Below the pieces are notes generated by a model. It worked only from the letters and a program-made list of their open reading frames with translations, ran no database searches and had not been told where the DNA came from. 45,522 bases of DNA from Brevibacterium senegalense (lineage in GTDB: Bacteria > Actinomycetota > Actinomycetes > Actinomycetales > Brevibacteriaceae). Below, piece by piece: positions 39,635 to 45,522 of the stretch; position 1 is the first letter of the stretch; every line of letters starts with the position of its first letter. The stretch covers positions 1-45,522 of the forward strand of contig DYUK01000225.1 of the NCBI GenBank assembly GCA_020743695.1, in the 5' to 3' direction. The translations under genes were made by a program, and so were the position numbers.

Positions 39635-40673
39635 CGGGGACCGCGCCCCTGCGGTCCCCCTCTCCCTCCTCGACCGCGCGCTCACGCCGGCCGGCGTCGC
39701 CGACGCCGCCGTACTCGCCCGCGTCGTCGACCGGGCCCGCACGGCGGAGGACCTGGGCTTCCACGGCTTCTGGGTCGCCGAGCACCACGCCGTCCCCGGC
39801 ATCGCCGGCTCCTCCCCCGCCCTCCTGGCCGGGGCCGTGGCCGCGGCGACCCAGCGCATCCGGGTGGGCACCGGCGGCCTCATGATCCCCACCCTCCCGC
39901 CGTTCCTCCTGGCGGAGCACATCTCCGTCCTCTCCGCGCTCCACCCGGGCCGCGTCGAGTTCGGCCTGGGCGCCAGCACCGGCTTCACCGCCGCCGTCCG
40001 TCGCGCGCTGCGCCAGTCCGACGACGCGGCCGGCGGCTACGACGACGATGTCGCCGCACTCGTCGACACACTGGGCGGCCGCAGCCCCGTCACCCTCCGC
40101 CCGCAGCCGGCCGCACCCGTTCCCCTCCACCTGCTCACCGGAGGGACCCGGCTGCCGCTGGCGGCCCGGTTGGGCCTTGGCGCTGTCGTGGGCGGCCCGT
40201 CCGTCCACCCACCGGTGGACGCGGCCCACGGGGACGACCGCCGAGGTCCCGGTCACCCGGAGCACTCCCCGCTGGCCCGGTACCGGCGGGACTTCCGCCC
40301 CTCGCCCCACGGCGAACGGCCGCGGGTGATCGCGAGTGTCACCGTCGCGGTCGCCCCGACGCCGGAGGCGGCGCAGCGGCTGGCGCTGCCGGAGGTGTGG
40401 GCGACAGCGCTGTCGCGCTCGACAGGCTCCTTCGACCCCCTGCAGCCGGTCGACGCGCTGGACCCGGACCGACTCACGCACCAGCAGGCGCGGCGCGTGC
40501 GGCGACAGCTCGACACGACCGTGCACGGCACGCCGGAGCACGTGCAGGAGCGTCTCACCGCGATCGCGCGGTGGACCGGGGCGGACGAGCTGCTGCTGAC
40601 CGGCGGGGTGTCCGACCCGGAGGCCGGCGCCCTGTCCGACCGCCTGCTGGCGGGTCTGTCGATCCGGCGCTGA
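39627..40673 (+). CDS. Luciferase-like (LLM class) flavin-dependent monooxygenase
   Basis: A 348-residue member of the bacterial luciferase superfamily (PF00296; MsnO8-like group). The N-terminus has LSLLDRALTPAG and DLGFHGFWVAEHHAVPGIAGSSP, with the EHH motif common to LLM enzymes. RIRVGTGGLMIPTLPPFLLAE and PGRVEFGLGAST are further signatures, the latter near the flavin phosphate site. These enzymes use reduced FMN and oxygen; the substrate cannot be told. The GTG start overlaps the YvlD-like gene by 8 bp. The middle region (PPVDAAHGDDRRGPGHPEH) is a charged insertion. Confidence 0.88.
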   Translation: MTDGDRAPAVPLSLLDRALTPAGVADAAVLARVVDRARTAEDLGFHGFWVAEHHAVPGIAGSSPALLAGAVAAATQRIRVGTGGLMIPTLPPFLLAEHISVLSALHPGRVEFGLGASTGFTAAVRRALRQSDDAAGGYDDDVAALVDTLGGRSPVTLRPQPAAPVPLHLLTGGTRLPLAARLGLGAVVGGPSVHPPVDAAHGDDRRGPGHPEHSPLARYRRDFRPSPHGERPRVIASVTVAVAPTPEAAQRLALPEVWATALSRSTGSFDPLQPVDALDPDRLTHQQARRVRRQLDTTVHGTPEHVQERLTAIARWTGADELLLTGGVSDPEAGALSDRLLAGLSIRR

Positions 40674-40695
40674 GCCGCGTGCTTCAATGACGAGC

Positions 40696-42297
40696 ATGGA
40701 CACGTCCCCCTCCAGCGCCGGCGACGCACGGCACCACCGCAGGCACCCGGAGTCCGTTCGCTCGCAGCACCGGTCCGCCGTCGAGGAGGCCTCGGACGCC
40801 CACAGCCCGTCCGAGGTCCACGAGTACCGCATCGACCTCGAGCGGCTGCGGTTCTCGCCCTACTTCGGTCGGCTGTCCGCAGTCACGCAGGTGGTGCCGC
40901 AGTCCGGGGTGGGCCCCATCATGCACAACCGGCTCACGCACTCGCTCAAGGTCAGTGCGGTCGCGCGCGTCATCGCCGCGAATCTCGCCGCCCACCAGGC
41001 CCGGCACCGCGCGCACGCGGACGGTCGCGGCGCACCCGACCCGGTGGGCGCGACGCTGACGCACCTGGGCGGCTGCGACACGATCGTCGCCCAGTCCGCC
41101 GCGCACGCGCACGATCTGGGCCATCCCCCGTTCGGGCACCTGGGCGAGCGGACCCTCGACCGGATCGCCCGGACGGAGCTGGGCCTCCCGGAGGGGTTCG
41201 AGGGCAACGCGCAGACCTTCCGGATCCTCACCGCACTCGACACCCTGGGGCGTGACTTCCCCGGCCTCAACCTCACCGCAGCGGTGCGCGCCTCCGTACT
41301 CAAGTACCCGTGGACGCGCGGGCAGTGGGCGGGCGTCGACCTCGAGCAGGTGCCGGCGGAAGCCCGCCCCCGTGGAGTGGGCCTCGATCCCACGGGCGGG
41401 GCCGTCAAGTTCTCCGCGTACGCCCTCGAGGCGGAGGAGATGGATGCGGTGCGCTCCGCGTTCCCCACGATCGATCCGTTCCAGCAGACGGTCGACTGCG
41501 CGATCATGGATCTGGCCGACGACATCGCCTACGCGGTCCACGACCTGGACGACTTCGTGCGCGCGGGTGTGCTCCAGCAGGCGGAGGTGGCCGGGGAGTT
41601 CCACGCGTGGCTGGGCGATGATCCAGGCCTGCGCGACTCGGACACCCGGGATCTGCGGATCCGTTGGCGGGAGCCCGGCGCCTCCCTCGAGCTGCTGCGC
41701 CGCGATGCGCTGCGCAAGGACCCGTGGATCGCCCACAGCGACGAGTTCGAAGCAGCGGTGCGCCGCATCAGTGCGGATCTGGGCGATGACCTGCTCACCC
41801 GGCCGTACGACGGGGGCGGCGAGGCGGAGCGCAAGGTCTCCGCGTTCACGCGACGCTGGATCGAGCGACTGCGCACCAGCGTCGTCGTCGAAGCCGAGCC
41901 ACCCGTGCGCGGCGGACACGTGCGGCTGGACCGGCGCGCCTGGCACGAGGTGCTGGTCCTCAAGTTCGTGCACGCGCGCTTCGTGCTCGACCTGCCGGAC
42001 ATCGCCCTGGCGCAGCGCGGCCAGCGGCGGGTCCTCGAGGAACTGGTCCGCGGCTTCGACGCGTGGCTGTCCGACCCCTTCGACGGCGGCCGCGCACCCC
42101 GGCGCCTGCTCGAATGGGTGGACCACACGACGGAGGCGACGTTCGCGCTGCGGGACCGCCGGCCCGACCTGCTGCTGGGCGCTGCGGACGACGCGGGGCT
42201 GCGCAGGCAAGGCCGATCACGGGCGATCCTCGACTACGTCGCCTCGCTCACGGACCAGCAGGCCGTGGCGACCCACGCCTCGCTCACCCGCGGGTGA
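40696..42297 (+). CDS. Second dGTPase/HD-domain dNTP triphosphohydrolase
   Basis: A 533-residue HD-domain dNTPase, about 100 residues longer than the dgt product at 21552-22841. The motifs are complete: FSPYFGRLSAVTQVVP, NRLTHSLKVS, AHAHDLGHPPFGHLGE, FEGNAQTFRIL, LKYPWTR and MDLADDIAYAVHDLDD. It should hydrolyse dGTP or mixed dNTPs. I prefer the ATG at 40696 to that at 40687 because a TTCAAT box ends 7 nt before it. Its N-terminal ~40 residues are low complexity. Two dGTPases in one genome may divide housekeeping from stress or phage-linked roles; some dGTPases act in anti-phage defence, but no defence genes are beside it. A 20-bp palindrome covers its stop. Confidence 0.92.
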   Translation: MDTSPSSAGDARHHRRHPESVRSQHRSAVEEASDAHSPSEVHEYRIDLERLRFSPYFGRLSAVTQVVPQSGVGPIMHNRLTHSLKVSAVARVIAANLAAHQARHRAHADGRGAPDPVGATLTHLGGCDTIVAQSAAHAHDLGHPPFGHLGERTLDRIARTELGLPEGFEGNAQTFRILTALDTLGRDFPGLNLTAAVRASVLKYPWTRGQWAGVDLEQVPAEARPRGVGLDPTGGAVKFSAYALEAEEMDAVRSAFPTIDPFQQTVDCAIMDLADDIAYAVHDLDDFVRAGVLQQAEVAGEFHAWLGDDPGLRDSDTRDLRIRWREPGASLELLRRDALRKDPWIAHSDEFEAAVRRISADLGDDLLTRPYDGGGEAERKVSAFTRRWIERLRTSVVVEAEPPVRGGHVRLDRRAWHEVLVLKFVHARFVLDLPDIALAQRGQRRVLEELVRGFDAWLSDPFDGGRAPRRLLEWVDHTTEATFALRDRRPDLLLGAADDAGLRRQGRSRAILDYVASLTDQQAVATHASLTRG

Positions 42298-42300
42298 GCG
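42281..42300. terminator. Perfect 20-bp palindrome over the second dGTPase stop codon
   Basis: cgctcacccg|cgggtgagcg, fully self-complementary, including the TGA at 42295-42297. The convergent membrane-protein stop is 10 bp away. It could stop transcription from both sides. Confidence 0.6.
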
Positions 42301-42306
42301 GACCCC

Positions 42307-42630
42307 TCAGTACGCGACGAGGTAGACGACCGCCCCGATGACCGCACACGCGCAGACAGCGAAGCACAGGTAGGCCGACGCCAGGCGCAGTCGCTGCTGA
42401 CCGGGAGTGAGCGGCTCCCGCAGCATGACCTTCGCGACCTTCTTCTCGATCTTCGCCGCCTGCTTGGGAGACCGCACGGCGATCGCGTCGGGGAACTCCG
42501 CGGGCGGCACGACCGGCGGACGGCCTCCGGAGACGAGCATGCGCAGGCCCAGCGCGTAGAAGAAGACGCCCACGGCCGCGCACGCGAGCGAGACGATGAA
42601 GACCTCCACGAATGCGAACCAGTCGATCAT
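42307..42630 (-). CDS. Small membrane protein coupled to PiT transporter
   Basis: A 107-residue protein with an N-terminal membrane helix (about 8-30, VEVFIVSLACAAVGVFFYALGLRML), a cytoplasmic middle rich in Lys/Pro (SPKQAAKIEKKVAKVMLREP) and a C-terminal helix (SAYLCFAVCACAVIGAVVYLVAY). Its ATG overlaps the PiT stop (ATGA), so it is made together with the transporter. Small membrane partners next to pitA are common in actinobacteria, and a PitA accessory role is the obvious guess; I know of no proven function. Cysteines cluster in the last helix. Confidence 0.8.
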   Translation of the reverse strand: MIDWFAFVEVFIVSLACAAVGVFFYALGLRMLVSGGRPPVVPPAEFPDAIAVRSPKQAAKIEKKVAKVMLREPLTPGQQRLRLASAYLCFAVCACAVIGAVVYLVAY

Positions 42631-43817
42631 GCGCGATCCCTCCCCTGGGCCTTCGAACCCTGACCCTTGAAGTCGACGGCGTTCCCCGACTCCGCGACAT
42701 CGCTCACCGCGTTCGAGTGATCGACGCGGGTCGCCAGCGAGCGGACGTAGAGGTAGACGACGATGCCGCCGGCGACCGCCGCGTCCAGCAGGAGCCCCCA
42801 GGGGCCCACCCACATGATGACGAGTGTCGCGAGCGCGCCCACGAGGCCAGCGGCCGGCAGCGTCAGCAGCCACCCGGACACGATCTTCCCGGCGGTCGAC
42901 CATTTGACGGTCGATCCGCGCCGCCCCAGTCCGGACCCGATGACGGAACCGGAGGCGACCTGGGTGGTCGAGAGTGCGAATCCCAGCGCGGAGGACACGA
43001 GGATCGTGGCGCCGGTCGAGGTCTCCGCAGCGAAGCCCTGCGCGGGCCGCACCTCCGTGAGTCCCTTCCCCAGGGTGCGGATGATCCGCCACCCGCCCAT
43101 GTACGTGCCCAGCGCGATCGTGATCGCGCACGTGAGCACGACCCACAGCTGGGGCTCGTGGTGAGCGGCCGACTGCCACCCCACCGTGATGAGCAGCAGG
43201 GTGATGATGCCCATCGTCTTCTGCGCGTCGTTCGTGCCGTGCGCCAGTGCGACGAGCGACGAGGTGAAGATCTGGCCCCGTCGGAATCCGTCGCGACCGT
43301 TGGGCTTGCCGTCGTAGCGCCGGGTCATCCGGTAGGCGATCTTCGTGGCGACGAAGGCGACGATGGCGGCGGTCAGCGGGGAGAGGACGGCGGGCAGGAT
43401 GATCTTCGACAGAACGCCGCCGGCATTCACCGCGGTGTAGCCCACTCCCACGATCGTGGCGCCCAGCAGACCGCCGAACAGCGCGTGCGACGAGCTGGAC
43501 GGCAGCCCCAGCAGCCACGTGAGCATGTTCCAGAAGATCGCGCCGATGAGTCCGGCGAAGATGACGAACGGGAAGAAGTCCGCACTGATCCGGTCCTCGT
43601 GGATGATGCCGCCGGACACGGTCTTCGCGACCTCGGTCGACAGGAGCGCGCCGATGAGGTTGAGGATCGCGGCCAGTGCGACGGCCGTCCTGGGCTTGAG
43701 GGCTCCTGTGGCGATGGGCGTCGCCATGGCGTTCGCCGTGTCGTGGAAGCCGTTCGTGAAGTCGAAGAAGAGTGCGAGCGCGATGACCAGCACGACTGTG
43801 AGTGTGAGGAATTCCAC
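42627..43817 (-). CDS. pit: Inorganic phosphate transporter, PiT family
   Basis: A 396-residue low-affinity phosphate (metal-phosphate) symporter. Both PiT signatures are present: FDFTNGFHDTANAMATPIAT near the N-terminus and ALAHGTNDAQKTMGII in the second half, each carrying the conserved Asn-Asp/His residues. LLGLPSSSSHALFGGLLGA and the repeat TTQVASGSVIGSGLGRRG follow, and about ten helices can be counted. The GTG start at 43817 has GAGGT upstream. The 136-bp gap to pdxR holds an AT-richer patch but no recognisable Pho box. It heads a two-gene unit with the small membrane protein. Confidence 0.95.
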   Translation of the reverse strand: MEFLTLTVVLVIALALFFDFTNGFHDTANAMATPIATGALKPRTAVALAAILNLIGALLSTEVAKTVSGGIIHEDRISADFFPFVIFAGLIGAIFWNMLTWLLGLPSSSSHALFGGLLGATIVGVGYTAVNAGGVLSKIILPAVLSPLTAAIVAFVATKIAYRMTRRYDGKPNGRDGFRRGQIFTSSLVALAHGTNDAQKTMGIITLLLITVGWQSAAHHEPQLWVVLTCAITIALGTYMGGWRIIRTLGKGLTEVRPAQGFAAETSTGATILVSSALGFALSTTQVASGSVIGSGLGRRGSTVKWSTAGKIVSGWLLTLPAAGLVGALATLVIMWVGPWGLLLDAAVAGGIVVYLYVRSLATRVDHSNAVSDVAESGNAVDFKGQGSKAQGRDRA

Positions 43818-43953
43818 TGACTACCTCGGGTCGGAGGAACCGTGCGGACCGGTCCCCGTGCGGGGGCCCGGTCCGGGCGGTGGCAGTCACGTCGGCGCGG
43901 ACTCTCCCGTCGACCGGCATTCACTGCGAGTACATCTCATCGTAAACAGAATG

Positions 43954-45288
43954 TCACTCGAGCGGTAGCGCGGCGGCGACGTCCGCGGCCAGGAGGGCGG
44001 CCTCGGCGTCGGTGAGGGCGTGGACCGTGAGCCGCAGCCGGTGCGCGACCGCGTCCTGTTCCCCCACCCGGAAGTCCTCGCCCGCGCGCACCAGCCAGCC
44101 GCGGTCGGCCAGAGGCCGCAGCACGGTGCGGGCGGGGACCGGCAGCTCCACCCACAGGTTCAGGCCGTCGCCGGCGGTGGCGGGCACGCCGTGCTCGGTG
44201 AGGATCCGGGCGACGGCTTCGTTGCGCCGGGCGTAGTGGAGGCCCGCGCACTCGATCTGCGCGCTCGCCTCCGGATCCGTCAGCAGTCCGTGCGCCACGC
44301 GCTGCAGCAGGTGGCTCACCCATGTGGTGCCCGGCCGCAGTCGCATCGCGAGGCCGGCGGCGGTGTCCGCGTCCGAGGCGACGAGCGCGACGGCGATGTC
44401 CGGGCCGATGAACTTCGACAGTGAGCGCAGCAGTGCCCAGCGGCGGTGCCCCGGACCCACGAGCGAGTGGAACGGCCGCCGGGACAGGAGTGAGAAGTAG
44501 TCGTCCTCGATGACGAGGACGTACGGGTGGCCCGCGAGCACCTCCCGCAGGGCGGCGGCGCGCGCGGCGGACCGCGACGCGCCGGTGGGGTTCTGCGCGC
44601 GGGGCGTGCTGATGACGGCGCGGACGCCCTGATCCAGCGCCGCGCGCAGCCCCTCGACCGTCATGCCCTCGGCGTCGACGGGGACCGGGACGGGCCGGTA
44701 CCCGCCCACCCGGACGGTGTGGATGCTCGAGAGGAAGCACGGATCCTCGAGCGCCACGGCGTCGTCACGGCCCAGCGACTGGGCCAGCAGGCGTTCGACG
44801 GCGTCCGCCGCTCCGTTCGTGACGGTGAGCGAGAAGTCGTCCGGGACGTCCGGGCCGATCCAGTCGCGCGCCCACGCCTCGAGGTCCGGGTCGAGCACCG
44901 GTGCGCCGTAAAGGACGGGACCGCCGTCCAGGGTCCGCAGGACGGGCGATAAGTCCGGGATGAGCGCGGGATCCGGGTTGCCGCTGGCGATGTCGCGCAG
45001 CGTCGCCTGCGGAGCGTAGCCCTCCTGCGCGACCGGCTCGATGCCGGCGATGCGCGTGCCCGCCCGCCCCTGTGCTTCGACGATGCCGGCCCGGGCCAGC
45101 TGGCCGTACGCGGCGACGACCGTGTTGCGGTTGACGCCCAGCTGCTCCGCCAGCGCGCGCACCGACGGCAGGACGTCGCCGGGCACCAGGGCACGGCGAT
45201 CGCGCAGGGATCGGATCGATTCCGCGATGTCCGCCGCCGTGCCGCCGGTGATGCGCGCGGTTGCGTCGTCGGGGTGCGCCGCCGCCAT
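43954..45288 (-). CDS. pdxR: PdxR-type MocR regulator (GntR HTH fused to aminotransferase fold)
   Basis: A 444-residue MocR-family regulator. The N-terminal winged helix (GDVLPSVRALAEQLGVNRNT, about 48-67) is GntR-type. The rest is a fold-type I aminotransferase domain with the PLP lysine near 292 (LRSLSKFIGPDIAVAL) and RAQNPTGAS. MocR proteins beside pdxS sense PLP; PdxR activates pdxST and represses itself in Corynebacterium and others. The start is the ATG at 45288, after GAGGAGGGCGAC. The divergent pdxS and a perfect inverted repeat between them make the PdxR call strong. It is unlikely to be an active transaminase in vivo. Confidence 0.92.
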   Translation of the reverse strand: MAAAHPDDATARITGGTAADIAESIRSLRDRRALVPGDVLPSVRALAEQLGVNRNTVVAAYGQLARAGIVEAQGRAGTRIAGIEPVAQEGYAPQATLRDIASGNPDPALIPDLSPVLRTLDGGPVLYGAPVLDPDLEAWARDWIGPDVPDDFSLTVTNGAADAVERLLAQSLGRDDAVALEDPCFLSSIHTVRVGGYRPVPVPVDAEGMTVEGLRAALDQGVRAVISTPRAQNPTGASRSAARAAALREVLAGHPYVLVIEDDYFSLLSRRPFHSLVGPGHRRWALLRSLSKFIGPDIAVALVASDADTAAGLAMRLRPGTTWVSHLLQRVAHGLLTDPEASAQIECAGLHYARRNEAVARILTEHGVPATAGDGLNLWVELPVPARTVLRPLADRGWLVRAGEDFRVGEQDAVAHRLRLTVHALTDAEAALLAADVAAALPLE

Positions 45289-45318
45289 GTCGCCCTCCTC
45301 TGGTGGTCGCTTCCGCTC

Positions 45319-45358
45319 CATGCTACGTTACGGCCTATGCCAATCTCTGGCATAGGCC
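45319..45358. promoter_or_regulatory. pdxR/pdxS divergent promoter with PdxR operator candidate
   Basis: An inverted repeat with perfect 11-bp arms, ggcctatgcca-atctc-tggcataggcc (45332-45358). Minus strand: TAGCAT (45319-45324) is a -10 for pdxR with the repeat over its -35 region. Plus strand: tacgtt (45326-45331) is a possible pdxS -10, which would put the repeat at the start of the transcript. Alternatively the repeat overlaps the pdxS core promoter. Confidence 0.75.
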
Positions 45359-45377
45359 AAACGAAGCGAGGAAGAGC

Positions 45378-45522
45378 ATGACACCGCAGTCCACCCCGTC
45401 CCAGTCCGCCGCGCCCGAATACGTTGCGCCCGCCGTCGAGTTCGCCCGATCCCTCACCGGCGGGGTCATCATGGACGTCGTCACCCCGGAACAGGCGCGG
45501 ATCGCCGCCGAGGCCGGCGCCG
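45378..45522 (+). CDS. pdxS: Pyridoxal 5'-phosphate synthase subunit PdxS, N-terminal part (cut by window edge)
   Basis: The first 48 codons of pdxS. The reading MTPQSTPSQSAAPEY... reaches SLTGGVIMDVVTPEQARIAAEAGA, the very conserved PdxS start (GGVIMDVxxxEQAxIAexAGA) with the catalytic-region Asp of the TIM barrel. PdxS, with the glutaminase PdxT, makes PLP from ribose 5-phosphate, glyceraldehyde 3-phosphate and glutamine. AGGAAG lies close upstream of the ATG. It is divergent from pdxR across a candidate operator. It is absent from the ORF track because it is open at the right edge; pdxT would be expected beyond it. Confidence 0.95.
   Translation, partial: MTPQSTPSQSAAPEYVAPAVEFARSLTGGVIMDVVTPEQARIAAEAGA

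Noticed and set aside
43818-43953. PhoP/Pho box before pit
   Set aside because: An AT-richer patch exists, but no repeated GTTCACC-like elements can be read.
1-45522. tRNA, rRNA, CRISPR or insertion sequence
   Set aside because: No cloverleaf with CCA-side consensus, no regularly spaced repeats and no transposase reading frames were found on either strand.

Overview
The window is chromosomal DNA from a high-GC actinobacterium (Actinomycetota). By eye it is roughly two-thirds to 70 % G+C. The evidence is strongly G/C-ending codons, many GTG and some TTG starts, TAnnnT -10 boxes, several leaderless-looking promoters, a gluABCD-type glutamate ABC operon, a long GapB-type GAPDH and a pdxR-pdxS pair. 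The leuS...degV...comEA-comEC and glyS...dusB-dgt-dnaG arrangements point, from memory of the group, to Micrococcales (Brevibacterium/Arthrobacter-like), but the genus cannot be settled here. I see no rRNA, tRNA, insertion sequence, prophage, CRISPR array or integration scar. It reads as core and near-core chromosome, with no gene-free stretch above 300 bp.

Layout. 1-8.1 kb, mostly minus: comEC (5' end only), comEA, a DegV protein and UDP-glucose dehydrogenase; then a plus-strand membrane protein, then nadE and leuS. 8.1-17.2 kb: an acyl-CoA synthetase and a glutathionyl-hydroquinone-reductase-like enzyme facing a DedA protein; a YihY/BrkB protein; a GapB-gap/glpK pair for glycerol and triose metabolism. 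16.2-19.5 kb, minus: tetR, a DHA2-type MFS exporter and a 2-hydroxyacid dehydrogenase, apparently one operon with an operator inside its promoter. 19.5-27 kb: dusB, dgt and dnaG in tight succession, a lactate-permease-like transporter and glyS. 27-34.5 kb: a DEAD-box helicase, a MOSC/flavin-reductase/ferredoxin fusion, then gluABCD plus a GNAT gene. 34.7-38.6 kb: an orphan ThDP enzyme coupled to a hotdog thioesterase, facing a second acyl-CoA synthetase. 38.8-42.3 kb: a small unknown protein, a YvlD-like membrane protein, a luciferase-like monooxygenase and a second, larger dGTPase. 42.3-45.5 kb: a PiT phosphate transporter with a small membrane partner, pdxR, and the start of pdxS.

The most distinctive signals lie between the genes. 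(1) About ten genes begin 6-7 nt after a TAnnnT-like -10 box, so their mRNAs should be leaderless; this fixes several start codons. (2) All seven convergent gene pairs are packed to 25 bp or less (one overlaps), and six have an inverted repeat across or just before the stop codons, which suggests bidirectional terminators inside coding ends. (3) Short tandem repeats of 13-20 bp sit at three gene ends, and a 15-bp repeat builds a protein linker. (4) Clear candidate operators occur at tetR (palindrome in the -35/-10 spacer) and pdxR/pdxS (perfect 11-bp arms). (5) dgt and dnaG are joined by a duplicated TGATG module with a five-codon minicistron. No wholly new multi-gene system is evident. The best candidates for new biology are the ThDP/thioesterase pair, the three-module MOSC fusion and the convergent-end architecture.
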